Shown here: in pieces, positions 25,937-34,214 of the stretch
Numbering within the stretch: position 1 is the stretch's first letter
Layout of the letters: every line of letters begins with the position of its first letter
Source: Acidobacteriota bacterium
GTDB taxonomy: Bacteria > Acidobacteriota > Terriglobia > Terriglobales > Acidobacteriaceae
Direction: 5' to 3'
Assembly: GCA_018268915.1 (NCBI GenBank)
Contig: JAFDVQ010000009.1
Coordinates: 62,001 to 126,000, forward strand
Length of the DNA: 64,000 nucleotides
Notes under the pieces: generated by a model
What the model was told of the DNA's origin: nothing
Database searches by the model: none
The model's input: only the letters and a program-made list of their open reading frames with translations
Translations under genes and position numbers: made by a program

Positions 25937-26278
25937 TCACGCCGGATTCTCGCTCTTGTCCGTCTCACGCGGAAATCCTCCGCACCGCCCTCCCCAGCTC
26001 TGGCGCAGCCTCTCCCGCTCCTCCGGACTCATCTTCTCCCACCGCTCTTTCCGTCGCGAGCGCCGGTGACCGCCACCGCCTGCCCAACTCCCAAACAGGA
26101 TCCGGCTTAAGAGCAGAATCCCCAGCGTCTGCCAGAACGTAATCATCTTGAACCCGAACAGCGGCGGAAGCAGCCAGTTCCACAGGTGCATCACCAGCTC
26201 GCCAAACAGGAAGACAAACAGAACGATGGCCGGCGGAGCGATCAGTGCAATCCAAACTTTCTTCATAGCAATCCTCAT
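25937..26278 (-). CDS. Small membrane protein encoded with the ECF sigma factor
   Basis: A 113-residue protein with two hydrophobic segments (about 7-29 and 44-62) and a basic, arginine-rich C-terminus (RRSRRKERWEKMSPEERERLRQSW). The start at 26278 overlaps the sigma-factor stop by 4 bases (ATGA); an internal ATG at 26266 also fits. Proteins with WNWLLPPLFGFKMITFWQTLGILLLSR-like segments often follow ECF sigma genes. It may act as an anti-sigma factor or membrane sensor, but it lacks a recognisable zinc-binding or ASD motif. Function unknown. Confidence 0.75.
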   Translation of the reverse strand: MRIAMKKVWIALIAPPAIVLFVFLFGELVMHLWNWLLPPLFGFKMITFWQTLGILLLSRILFGSWAGGGGHRRSRRKERWEKMSPEERERLRQSWGGRCGGFPRETDKSENPA

Positions 26279-26838
26279 TTCTCCAGAAACTCGTCGTGAA
26301 TGTTCTGCAATCTCTCTCGCAGGTGCAGCACCGCATAACGCTTGCGCGAGAGCAGCGTGTTCACGTTCACGCCTGTCTCCGCCGCAAGCTCTTTGAAACT
26401 TCGTCCTTCCAACTCGTGCGCAACAAAGACTTCGCGCTGCTCCGCCGGAAGCTCCGCGATCGCCCGCCTAAGTTCATCCAGCAGCAGGTTGCGCAGATAC
26501 TCCGCCTCCGGACCGCCATCCCGCGCCGGCAGCAGGTCCTCCACCTCGAGCAACTCGCCGTTCTCGGTCTCCAGTGCTGCCTCGCTGAACGACTGAGGGC
26601 GCTTCTTCCGGAACAGATCCGTGATCCGGTTCCGCGCCACGCGGTATAACCATCCCGTCACGAAGTCGATGGGAAGCAGAAGCCTGTGCGCCCTGACGAG
26701 CTCGAAGAAGACCTCCTGCAATAGATCCTCAACATCGGATTCATTCGCTACGCGTCGCCGGATAAAGCTCCGCAGCCGCGGCTGCTCCTTCGCAATGACA
26801 TCCGCAATTTGCCGGTCTTGCTCCATCATCGCGATCAT
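26275..26838 (-). CDS. ECF-type RNA polymerase sigma factor
   Basis: 187 residues with region 2 (DVEDLLQEVFFELVRAHRLL, then WLYRVARNRITDLFRKKRP) and region 4 (LPAEQREVFVAHELEGRSF, then ELAAETGVNVNTLLSRKRYAVLHLRERL). The spacing is normal. ECF sigma factors switch on a small regulon in response to a surface or stress signal, usually released by an anti-sigma factor. The overlapping membrane protein is the candidate partner. An acidic stretch links regions 2 and 4. A 16-bp palindrome lies about 75 bases upstream. I see no matching autoregulatory promoter. Confidence 0.92.
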   Translation of the reverse strand: MIAMMEQDRQIADVIAKEQPRLRSFIRRRVANESDVEDLLQEVFFELVRAHRLLLPIDFVTGWLYRVARNRITDLFRKKRPQSFSEAALETENGELLEVEDLLPARDGGPEAEYLRNLLLDELRRAIAELPAEQREVFVAHELEGRSFKELAAETGVNVNTLLSRKRYAVLHLRERLQNIHDEFLEK

Positions 26839-26911
26839 TTCCGATGCCCCGTCACCTGATCACCTAGACGGATCAGAGCACCCGATATTTTATGCAGCCC
26901 TTAAGCTCTGC

Positions 26912-26927
26912 CTTTAGTCAACTAAAG
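26912..26927. promoter_or_regulatory. 16-bp palindrome upstream of the sigma factor
   Basis: CTTTAGT-CA-ACTAAAG, a perfect two-fold symmetry 74-89 bases before the sigma-factor start. It is a candidate operator. No adjacent regulator other than the sigma factor itself is seen. Confidence 0.3.
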
Positions 26928-27051
26928 CATTGATTTCAAAGCATACTGCAACCTTGGCGGTATCGCCCTTACCCAACGGGTGATAGGCAGCAGCGTTCCC
27001 GAGGTTCATGCTTTCTTCCATTAGCTGAGTCGCCGGGAAAGAGAGCACAAC

Positions 27052-27150
27052 ATGGGCGCATTCCTGATGGTTGTCGTATTTCTGCTGCTGACGATCGCGC
27101 CGCCATGCATTATGCTGGCGCCAAGCAGATCAAAATCTCGACGCAAGTAG
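27052..27150 (+). CDS. Possible 32-residue single-helix membrane peptide
   Basis: An ATG at 27052 opens a frame for a short hydrophobic peptide (MGAFLMVVVFLLLTIAPP, then CIMLAPSRSKSRRK). One membrane helix followed by a positively charged tail is the look of a small inner-membrane protein. GGGAAAGAGA (27034-27043) could be its ribosome-binding site. The next small gene begins 32 bases after the stop. Frame and layout are plausible but length is too short for certainty. Confidence 0.35.
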   Translation: MGAFLMVVVFLLLTIAPPCIMLAPSRSKSRRK

Positions 27151-27182
27151 ATTCCTTAAAGTCCTCGCGGAGGCACCAGTCC

Positions 27183-27410
27183 GTGAAAAGATCTACAAAA
27201 GCCGGCATAGTCTCCATAGCTCTTCTGGTCAGCACTTTCCTGCCGCCCTACGCCGACTGGCGCGCCCCCATCAACTTCACCTGTGCAGTTCTTGCCTGTG
27301 TTCTCGGCACTCTTGCCGCATTGAGTGGTCGGCGCTGGTGGTTCTTCATTCCCGGATCGATCGTTGCCGGATTCTCACTCGCGATTTACTTATCGGTCTC
27401 GGCATTCTGA
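27183..27410 (+). CDS. Small two-helix membrane protein
   Basis: 75 residues starting at GTG 27183, behind GGAGG at 27168-27172. It has an N-terminal basic KRSTK, hydrophobic segment 1 (AGIVSIALLVSTFLPPY), a second (INFTCAVLACVLGTLAALS), then RRWWFFIPGSIVAGFSLAIYLSVS, making two or three membrane spans. The frame is open upstream to 27105, but the start there has no ribosome-binding site. Function unknown. It may be co-transcribed with the 32-residue peptide before it and is convergent with the GH5 gene. Confidence 0.5.
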   Translation: MKRSTKAGIVSIALLVSTFLPPYADWRAPINFTCAVLACVLGTLAALSGRRWWFFIPGSIVAGFSLAIYLSVSAF

Positions 27411-27423
27411 AGCAGACCTGATC

Positions 27424-28644
27424 CTATTGCGTCGGCACCGTCAATCCCAGCGCCTTCACATATCCCGAGTTCACCTTCTCGTTTGAGAACTTGATCTTTT
27501 CCAGCAGATCGTCAAATGCCGTCTGCGCGTCCTCCGGCGACGGCCTCGCTGCAATTCGCTTCTCCGCATTCCCCGTTCCACCCTGCATCTTGCTCAACTC
27601 GACAATCGCGTCCCAGTGCACGGGCCTGTCAAACGTCACTTCGCTCGACGTCGCATCCATCTTCTTGTACGGCCAGAAGCACCATCCGACGTGGTTCTCC
27701 TCCAGTGTCTTCACAAACGCCGAAATCCACTCATCCTTGTTCTCGCCCGATTCACCCAGCCAGATGGGCACCTTGTACTTGTCGCGAAAATCCAGATACT
27801 CCCTGATCACGCTCGCATCCGTCGCCGTCCAGTACTTGTGAAACGTGTACATCACGTTTGAATCAAACGGCTTCCCAAATACCTTGAAGTTACTGTCCCA
27901 CTGCGCCCCGCCCAAAATCACAACGTGATTCGGATCAACCTCGCGCACCGCGGCCACCAGACGCTTATAGAGCGGCTCCAGATCAGGATTGAACCTCTGC
28001 AGTTGCGCGAAGTGCGGAATCGGCTCGTTCAGCAGATCGTACCCAAGCACGATCGGCTCCTTCGCGTAGTGTGACGCGATGCTTCGCCAGATTGCAATCG
28101 TGTGCCGCTGTGCTTCGGGGCTGAGATAAAGCCACGGATACCCATAGCTGTCGTCGATGTTCGTACCCGTCTGCCCGCCCGGCGCGCAGTGTAAATCGAT
28201 GATCACATAAATGTGATCCTTGCGAGCCCACTCAACCAGCTTGTCCAGCAGCCGATATCCGTCCGCATTTTCACTATTAAAGAGCTTCCAGTGAATCGGC
28301 ACGCGAACCGAATTGAACCCCATCGCCTTGATGCGATCGATATCTGCTTCAGTAATGTATGACTCGCGCCACTGCTTCCAGAACAGATCCGCCTTCTCCG
28401 GCCCGATCAGTTCGTTGCTCAGCTCCTCAATCTCCCGCGGTGACTGAGCCCCATTTTCGAAATGAAACATGTAGCCTTCCGGCTCGAGCCAGTTTCCCAG
28501 ATTCGTCCCGCGCAGCATCAGCGGCTTCCCCTGCTCATCTACCAGGTTGACTCCCGATGTATGAACGAATCCAGACTGGCCTGAAGCAGCAGAAGTAAGA
28601 AGGAGCGCTAACAAAGACAGAGCGAAAAAACATCTCTTCATCAT
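27424..28644 (-). CDS. Glycoside hydrolase family 5 (cellulase-type) enzyme
   Basis: A 406-residue secreted glycosidase. Signal peptide about 1-22. The (beta/alpha)8 barrel has the conserved RGTNLGNWLEPEGY (45-58), the acid/base Glu207 in DLLNEPIP and the nucleophile Glu298 in WLGESGEN. Retaining GH5 enzymes cut beta-1,4-glucan, mannan, xylan or other beta-glycans; the subfamily cannot be set from this. The gene is divergent from a TonB-dependent-type receptor, suggesting uptake of the product, a typical polysaccharide-use arrangement. No carbohydrate-binding module is attached. Confidence 0.9.
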   Translation of the reverse strand: MMKRCFFALSLLALLLTSAASGQSGFVHTSGVNLVDEQGKPLMLRGTNLGNWLEPEGYMFHFENGAQSPREIEELSNELIGPEKADLFWKQWRESYITEADIDRIKAMGFNSVRVPIHWKLFNSENADGYRLLDKLVEWARKDHIYVIIDLHCAPGGQTGTNIDDSYGYPWLYLSPEAQRHTIAIWRSIASHYAKEPIVLGYDLLNEPIPHFAQLQRFNPDLEPLYKRLVAAVREVDPNHVVILGGAQWDSNFKVFGKPFDSNVMYTFHKYWTATDASVIREYLDFRDKYKVPIWLGESGENKDEWISAFVKTLEENHVGWCFWPYKKMDATSSEVTFDRPVHWDAIVELSKMQGGTGNAEKRIAARPSPEDAQTAFDDLLEKIKFSNEKVNSGYVKALGLTVPTQ

Positions 28645-28831
28645 GGCGAGCGAAGTATAAACCGCGGCTGCGTCAATTTCTGGTGATTCAGCTTCGATTA
28701 AGCATGGCGCGCCAGAATCAACCGAGGTACCCTCAATGCCCTGCGCCTAACATCGCTCGCGAGTATCCTGAATGAACCGCAGAGCCACACCTACCGCTCT
28801 AATCCCTGACCGACCTATTCGCTGGATCGAC

Positions 28832-31387
28832 ATGAAATTCTCCCCCGCATTGCTGTACCTGTTGCTCTTCATCGCGGCAACTCTCCAGGCGCAGACTGCA
28901 AAGCCGGATCACTCCCTGCACGGAGTTGTTCAGGACCAGAGCGGCGCTGTCATTCCAAACGCAATCGTCGTAGTCCGCTCCCAGAAAGGCAATGAGACCA
29001 GCCGGACCAGCACCGACGAGCGCGGCTCGTTCACCGTCCCGGATCTCGCGTCCGGCTCAATGCAATTGGAGGTCGCAAAAGAAGGCTTCCGCACCATGCT
29101 CGTTCCCATCAAGGCGGGCTCTTCTCGCCAGCCCCTTCGAATCGTCATGCCGATAGCCTCCGTTGCTGAGAACGTTTCGGTCGCCGCCGACACCTCCGCA
29201 CAACTCAGCACTGAGATCGGCCAGAACCAGAGCGGCAATGTCATGGACGCCAATGCCCTCGATCGCATCCCCCTCTTCGATCAGGACTACATCACCACCA
29301 TGTCGCGCTTCCTCGATCCCGACTCCACCGGAACCAGCGGCACTTCCCTCGTTGTCAACGGCGTCGAAGCCAACGGACCCGGCGTTACCGCCTCCGCGAT
29401 CCAGAGCGTCAAGATCAATCAGAACCCCTACACCGCCCTCTACTCCCGCCCCGGCCGCGCGCGCATCGAGATCACCACGAAAGGCGGCACCCCACAGTTT
29501 CACGGCTCCGCCACCTTCCTCACGCGCAACTCCATCTTCGACGCCTCCAATGCATTCGCGGAAACCAGGCCCTCCGAGCAACGAACCTATTTTGAAGGCT
29601 CAATCACCGGTCCGCTCTCTCACTCCAGCAAGACCACCTTCCTCGCTTCTCTCGACGCCGATAAGGATGATCAGCAGGAAATCGTAGTTGCCGACACCCC
29701 GGGTGGCCCCATCAACCAGAACGTTCCCAATCCAAAGAACCACTACTTCCTATCCGGCCGCGCCTTCCACGACTACGGTCAGGCCAACCAGTTATGGGCG
29801 GGGTATTCCTACGAACACGCCACGACGCGAAATGACGGAGTAGGCGGCAACGTACTGCCCGAGTCTGGTTCCGATACCCTCTTCTTCGAACATGAAATAA
29901 ACGTAGGACACATCTTCATCGCCTCTCCAAAGCTGGTCAACTCGCTTCACTTCCTAGTCGGCCACTACGACTGGCAGCAACACAGCATTAACGACGCCCC
30001 GCAAATCGAAGTCTCAGGAGCATTCACCGGCGGCGGTGCGCAAGCCGACGAGCGTCGCACTGAATACCACTTCGACGGCACCGATATCGTCACCTACACC
30101 ACCGGCCGGCACGAACTCAAGTTTGGCATCGACATCCCGGACATCAGCAGGCGCGGCTTCGACGACTGGTCCAATCAACTCGGCACATACTCTTTCGCTG
30201 ACCTCAGTGCCTACGCGTCAGGTCAGCCCTTCCTCTATTTGACCCAGCGCGGCGAGGGTCACATCAACTTTCTTGAGACAACCTTCGCCGGAATCTTCGA
30301 GGACACGGTTCGTCCGCGGCCCAATCTCTCCCTGTCGCTCGGCGTCCGTTACTACTGGCAAAACTACTTCCACGACATTCCCTACAACTTTGCGCCACGC
30401 TTTGGCTTTGCCTGGGCGCCAAAACCCAAAGGCCGAACAGTCGTGCGAGGCGGCGCCGGAGTCTTCTACGACCGCACCGGCCCATCGCCCATCGCCGACC
30501 TCCTCCACTTCAACGGTGTTCGTCTCAAGCGGTATCTCGTCGACTCGCCCAGCTACCCCGTTCAGCCCGCACAACTCGCAGCCGTTCCCACCAGCATCGT
30601 TACGCTCGACCCGCAGCAGCGTATTCCCTACTCCCTCCAGTACGGCGTCGGCATCGAGCAGCAGCTCAACGCGGCAACATCCGTCTTCGCCAACTACGTC
30701 GGCATGCGCGGCATCGACCGCTTCCGCTCCCGCGACGTCAACGCACCCCTTCCGCCAACCTATACTGCGCGACCCAACCTGGCACTCGGCCAGAACCGGC
30801 AGATCGAATCCGAAGGCTACCTTAAAAGCAACGCACTTGAAGTCGGCTTCCGAGGTCGCCCTACGAAATACCTCACCGGCCAGGCACGCTACAACCTCGG
30901 CAAAACATACAACGACTCGCCCTGGATCGGTGGCTTTCCTGCCAACAGCTATGCTCCGAACGCAGACTGGTCCCGCTCCAACAACGACCAGCGCCACAAG
31001 TTCGACATGCTCGCCTCGCTTCAGGCCGGCAAGTGGATCAACTTCGGGACCGCACTGTCCATCTACTCCGGCAAGCCCGTCAACATCACCACGGGCAGCG
31101 ACGACAACCACGACGGACTCACCATCGATCGTCCTGCAGGCGTCCCGCGCAACATCATGCACGGTCCCTCATTCATCGGCTTCGACCTCAACGCCGGACA
31201 CGAATTCACTCTGACCAAAGAAGGCAAAAAAGGACCGGTCGCCTCGCTGACGCTGAACGCCTTCAACGTGCTGAACCATCCCAACTACACCACCTACATC
31301 GGCGTAGTAGGCTCACCGTTCTACGGACGTCCTGTGCAAGCCGAGCCACCCCGCCGCATGCAACTGAATCTCGAATTTAAGTTCTGA
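28832..31387 (+). CDS. TonB-dependent receptor-like outer-membrane protein with carboxypeptidase-regulatory domain
   Basis: An 851-residue outer-membrane protein. From the ATG at 28832 it starts with a signal peptide (core LLYLLLFIAATLQAQ). Then comes a carboxypeptidase-regulatory-like beta-sandwich (about 30-120, GVVQDQSGAVIPNAIVVVRS), a plug-like segment, and a long beta-barrel ending in NLEFKF, the terminal phenylalanine expected for outer-membrane barrels. There is no clear N-terminal TonB box, as in many acidobacterial OmpA-related receptors. It is divergent from a GH5 enzyme and may import the oligosaccharides that enzyme releases. The frame is open 20 codons upstream of the chosen start. 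Confidence 0.85.
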   Translation: MKFSPALLYLLLFIAATLQAQTAKPDHSLHGVVQDQSGAVIPNAIVVVRSQKGNETSRTSTDERGSFTVPDLASGSMQLEVAKEGFRTMLVPIKAGSSRQPLRIVMPIASVAENVSVAADTSAQLSTEIGQNQSGNVMDANALDRIPLFDQDYITTMSRFLDPDSTGTSGTSLVVNGVEANGPGVTASAIQSVKINQNPYTALYSRPGRARIEITTKGGTPQFHGSATFLTRNSIFDASNAFAETRPSEQRTYFEGSITGPLSHSSKTTFLASLDADKDDQQEIVVADTPGGPINQNVPNPKNHYFLSGRAFHDYGQANQLWAGYSYEHATTRNDGVGGNVLPESGSDTLFFEHEINVGHIFIASPKLVNSLHFLVGHYDWQQHSINDAPQIEVSGAFTGGGAQADERRTEYHFDGTDIVTYTTGRHELKFGIDIPDISRRGFDDWSNQLGTYSFADLSAYASGQPFLYLTQRGEGHINFLETTFAGIFEDTVRPRPNLSLSLGVRYYWQNYFHDIPYNFAPRFGFAWAPKPKGRTVVRGGAGVFYDRTGPSPIADLLHFNGVRLKRYLVDSPSYPVQPAQLAAVPTSIVTLDPQQRIPYSLQYGVGIEQQLNAATSVFANYVGMRGIDRFRSRDVNAPLPPTYTARPNLALGQNRQIESEGYLKSNALEVGFRGRPTKYLTGQARYNLGKTYNDSPWIGGFPANSYAPNADWSRSNNDQRHKFDMLASLQAGKWINFGTALSIYSGKPVNITTGSDDNHDGLTIDRPAGVPRNIMHGPSFIGFDLNAGHEFTLTKEGKKGPVASLTLNAFNVLNHPNYTTYIGVVGSPFYGRPVQAEPPRRMQLNLEFKF

Positions 31388-31400
31388 TCGCAAGGGTGCC

Positions 31401-31464
31401 GCCCAGTCCGTCGCTCTTGGGACCATAGAGAATGTCGATCTATCCATCAAATTGGGTGCCCCAG
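31401..31464. repeat. 64-bp direct repeat, copy A
   Basis: Starts GCCCAGTCCGTCGCTCTTGG and ends GGGTGCCCCAG. It differs from copy B (31514-31577) by a single base. Its right end runs into the first half of a hairpin of the GGTGCCCC family. The repeat is non-coding, just after the TonB-receptor stop. The whole 318-base gap 31388-31706 is made of such repeats; I see no gene in it. Confidence 0.85.
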
Positions 31465-31483
31465 GTCGCTTTTGAGACCTGGG
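31460..31483. repeat. Intergenic hairpin repeat, GGTGCCCC family, copy 2
   Basis: CCCAGGTC (31460-31467), loop GCTTTTGA, GACCTGGG (31476-31483). A perfect 8-bp stem preceded by GGGTGCC. Confidence 0.6.
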
Positions 31484-31513
31484 AAGCAATGGACTCCGAT
31501 CTCATCGCCAAGG

Positions 31514-31577
31514 GCCCAGTCCCTCGCTCTTGGGACCATAGAGAATGTCGATCTATCCATCAAATTGGGTGCCCCAG
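31514..31577. repeat. 64-bp direct repeat, copy B
   Basis: Same 64 bases as copy A with one substitution. After it, the hairpin that follows in copy A is split: about 26 bases (31578-31603) starting AGCCTGTCCTGAGCTTGCCG intervene before TCGCTTTTGAGACCTGGG resumes at 31604. Confidence 0.85.
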
Positions 31578-31603
31578 AGCCTGTCCTGAGCTTGCCGAAG
31601 GAT
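31578..31603. repeat. Second-type repeat inserted in a hairpin
   Basis: CCTGTCCTGAGCTTGCCG plus AAGGATC interrupts the hairpin that is intact in copy A. The insert has the GTCCTGAGC...CGAAGGAT pattern of a different family of bacterial intergenic repeats; a related GTCTTCCTGAGCGC...GCGAAGGATC lies at 40650-40713. Confidence 0.5.
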
Positions 31604-31664
31604 CTCGCTTTTGAGACCTGGGAATACGTCCCAGCCCCCAACCACGAAAGTCGGGGTGCCCTAT

Positions 31665-31691
31665 CCATCTCACAGCTTTATCGTGCGATGG
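31665..31691. repeat. Intergenic hairpin repeat, GGTGCCC family, copy 3 (imperfect)
   Basis: CCATCTCAC (31665-31673) and GTGCGATGG (31683-31691) pair with one mismatch; preceded by GGGGTGCCC. It lies 16 bases past the uracil-DNA glycosylase stop. Confidence 0.45.
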
Positions 31692-31706
31692 GTCGGAAAC
31701 AAGACA

Positions 31707-32534
31707 CTACGCGTCTGACTTCGACGCCACTTTCAACCCCAACTCCCGCATCGCAATCTGCAGATCAGCCCACGCTTCCTTCTTCTGTCGCGGGTCGCGC
31801 AGCAAAAACGCCGGGTGATACGTCACGATCAACTTGCTTCCGCGCCAGGAGTGAACTCTCCCCCGCAATCCAGCCAGAGGTTGTCGCTGCCCCAGTAGAT
31901 ACGTCGCCGCCGTCGCTCCCAGCGCGACAATCACCTCAGGCTTGATCGTATCGATCTGCCGGAACAAAAACGGCGAGCACGTATTCGCCTCATCCGGTTC
32001 GGGAGTTCGATTCTGCGGCGGCCTGCACTTCACAACATTCGCGATGTACACCTGCTCCCGCGTCAGCCCCATCGCACCGATCATGTTGTTGAGCAATTGC
32101 CCCGCGCGCCCCACAAACGGCAATCCCTGCGCATCTTCGTCGGCACCCGGCCCTTCGCCAACGAACATCAGCCGAGCCTCGGGATTTCCATCTCCGAACA
32201 CGATCTTGTTGCGGCCTTTATGCAGCGCGCATCGCGTGCAATCGCCAATGTCTTCCCGAATCAGCTGCAACGCTGCGGTTGGGTCCAGCTCAGCAGATGT
32301 CGAAGCCGGCGGTGGCACAAAGATAGGCTTTCTCGGCGGAATGGAAGTAGCCTCCTCGGCATTGAGTTCGATCGATTGCTCTGCCTTCGCATTCCCTATC
32401 ACTGAGGAATCTTCAATTGCTGAGATCTCAGAGACAGGCACCGGTCTGCGATAAAAGTCCGTCAGCCCCAGCTCGCGATAAAAACGCAGCCGCGCTTCCA
32501 ATGCTTGCTTTGTCGCAGGATCGAGCGAAGGCAC
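31707..32534 (-). CDS. Uracil-DNA glycosylase, family 4 (Fe-S)
   Basis: Excises uracil from DNA, arising from cytosine deamination. The 275-residue protein has an N-terminal, poorly conserved 90-residue extension, then four [4Fe-4S] cysteines (Cys99, Cys102, Cys170, Cys186), motif A GEGPGADEDAQG (127-138), and a C-terminal motif TYHPAFLLRDP. Families 4 and 5 share this architecture; the E in motif A (GEGPG...ED) supports family 4. It starts 6 bases before the coaBC stop region, so it is the last gene of the minus-strand cluster. The extension has no known domain. Confidence 0.9.
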   Translation of the reverse strand: MPSLDPATKQALEARLRFYRELGLTDFYRRPVPVSEISAIEDSSVIGNAKAEQSIELNAEEATSIPPRKPIFVPPPASTSAELDPTAALQLIREDIGDCTRCALHKGRNKIVFGDGNPEARLMFVGEGPGADEDAQGLPFVGRAGQLLNNMIGAMGLTREQVYIANVVKCRPPQNRTPEPDEANTCSPFLFRQIDTIKPEVIVALGATAATYLLGQRQPLAGLRGRVHSWRGSKLIVTYHPAFLLRDPRQKKEAWADLQIAMRELGLKVASKSDA

Positions 32535-32540
32535 TCTGCG

Positions 32541-33839
32541 CTACTCCACGATGATCCGCCGGCGTGAACTCGCCGGCACAACTGACTCGCTCAGCACCTT
32601 GTCCTGACGGCTGCCCTCGTCCACCTCGAACACCAGCGGCCTCGGCCGGCGCAGCGCCACAATCTCATCCAGAATGCGATCTGCCAGTTTCCGCTTCGGC
32701 ATCTCCGGCATGTCGATCGACGTCGACGGCGTCAGAAACGTCGCCGCGTTCCGATCCGCATCGATCCCTCTGCCCTCTCCCGAAACATCGTTCACGACGA
32801 TGGCATCGGCTCCCTTGCGCAAAAGCTTCGCGCGGCCGTTCTCCGTCATGTTTTCAGTCTCTGCCGCGAATCCCACAATGAGTTGGCCCGGCCGCCTCTG
32901 CTTCGTGACTTCGGCAAGGATGTCCTCGGTCGGAGCCAGATCCAGCGTCAGTGGCCCCGTCCGCTTTAGCTTTTGCCCCGACACATTTACTGGCCGATAG
33001 TCTGCGACTGCCGCTGCCTTGATCACCATCGTCGCTTCGGCCATTCGTCCCAGCACCGCCTTGCGCATCTCCTCCGCAGTCGTCACTCGAACCATTTCGC
33101 ATCGTGCCGGCGCATGAATTGATGTCGGCCCGCTCACCAGGATGACCTTCGCCCCGCGGCTCTGCGCGGCATCCGCCAGCGCATATCCCATCTTCCCGCT
33201 CGAGCGATTCCCGATATACCGCACAGGGTCGAGCGCTTCGCGTGTCCCGCCCGCCGTCACCAGCACAACTTCGCCAGCGAGATCCTTCTTCCGCCCAAGC
33301 GAATTGAACACTACATCCGCGATGGCCTCGGGCTCAGCCATCCGCCCCTCCCCGACCATTCCGCAGGCCAGATCTCCCGTTCCCGGATCGATGACCCGCA
33401 CGCCGCGCTGCCGTAGCGTCTCCAGGTTCGTCTGCACCGCCGGATGCTGCCACATGTTCACGTTCATTGCCGGAGCAACCAGCACCGCGGCAGGAGTCGC
33501 CAGGTACATCGTCGTCAGGAAATCATCAGAAATTCCCTGGGCGAACTTCGCCAGAATATTCGCTGTCGCAGGAGCAACTACCAGCGCCTCTGTCCACTGC
33601 GCTTCACCGATGTGTTCAATGGAAGATTCGTATGTTGCTTCGCCACCGCCCGCGTCATCCCACAAATTCGAGATCACCTTGTGGCCCGTCAGAGCGGAAA
33701 AAGTCAGCGGCTGAACAAAGCGCGTCGCAGCCTCGGTCATCACCACGTGGACTTCGACCCCGCGCCTCTGCAGCGCCCTCACAAGCTCAGCAGCCTTGTA
33801 AGCCGCAATACCGCCGGAGACACCGACCGTGACTCGCAT
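32541..33839 (-). CDS. coaBC: Bifunctional phosphopantothenoylcysteine decarboxylase / synthetase
   Basis: Two CoA-pathway enzymes in one 432-residue flavoprotein. The N-terminal CoaC half has GVSGGIAAYKAAELVRAL, the PAMN motif (APAMNVNMWQHPAV) and the catalytic cysteine in ACGMVGEGRM. The C-terminal CoaB half has GTREALDPVRYIGNRSSGKMG, then VSGPT and AAVADYRP. The start is the ATG before RVTVGVSGG; the frame stays open upstream without homology. It joins 4'-phosphopantothenate with cysteine and decarboxylates the product. Part of the yicC-gmk-rpoZ-coaBC run common in bacteria. Confidence 0.96.
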   Translation of the reverse strand: MRVTVGVSGGIAAYKAAELVRALQRRGVEVHVVMTEAATRFVQPLTFSALTGHKVISNLWDDAGGGEATYESSIEHIGEAQWTEALVVAPATANILAKFAQGISDDFLTTMYLATPAAVLVAPAMNVNMWQHPAVQTNLETLRQRGVRVIDPGTGDLACGMVGEGRMAEPEAIADVVFNSLGRKKDLAGEVVLVTAGGTREALDPVRYIGNRSSGKMGYALADAAQSRGAKVILVSGPTSIHAPARCEMVRVTTAEEMRKAVLGRMAEATMVIKAAAVADYRPVNVSGQKLKRTGPLTLDLAPTEDILAEVTKQRRPGQLIVGFAAETENMTENGRAKLLRKGADAIVVNDVSGEGRGIDADRNAATFLTPSTSIDMPEMPKRKLADRILDEIVALRRPRPLVFEVDEGSRQDKVLSESVVPASSRRRIIVE

Positions 33840-33989
33840 GTTTCGATTGTATGACAGGGGAAGATAATCAGTTGCCGCGCTCGCGCAACCTTCGTAACAA
33901 CCAGGCGTGGAAATCCCGGCTCTCAATCCACAACAGGCACAAAGAGCTCAATTTGCGTTTGCTTGTAGTAAGACCCTTCGGCCAGATAA

Positions 33990-34214
33990 CTACAGGATCG
34001 GAATCCCGTTTTCCGCCACCAGCGGCTTCACAACCGGCTGATCCTTCTTGACGTAGGAGATTTTGCCGGCATCCACTTCTTCCTGTGCGATCCGGCAAGC
34101 TTTCGTCGAGTGGCTCGGTACCAGCGCGGCGGCTCCACTCTGGATCTGACGGGCGCGGCGTGCCGCAACAAGTACCTTGCGATAGTTCGAATCGAAACTG
34201 GTCTCAATCGTCAT
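33990..34214 (-). CDS. rpoZ: RNA polymerase omega subunit
   Basis: A 74-residue protein that helps assemble RNA polymerase. Characteristic pattern SNYRKVLVAARRARQIQSG and later KACRIAQEEVDAGKISY. I choose the ATG at 34214, 9 bases behind GGAG, over the one at 34223 (no room for a ribosome-binding site). It overlaps the end of gmk by 11 bases, a coupling seen widely. Omega also binds ppGpp in many proteobacteria; this is not shown here. Confidence 0.9.
   Translation of the reverse strand: MTIETSFDSNYRKVLVAARRARQIQSGAAALVPSHSTKACRIAQEEVDAGKISYVKKDQPVVKPLVAENGIPIL

Noticed and set aside
30218..31162. 314-codon minus-strand frame and 313-codon plus-strand frame
   Set aside because: Both overlap the TonB-dependent receptor gene in other frames; low-complexity valine-glycine or serine-threonine-rich composition.
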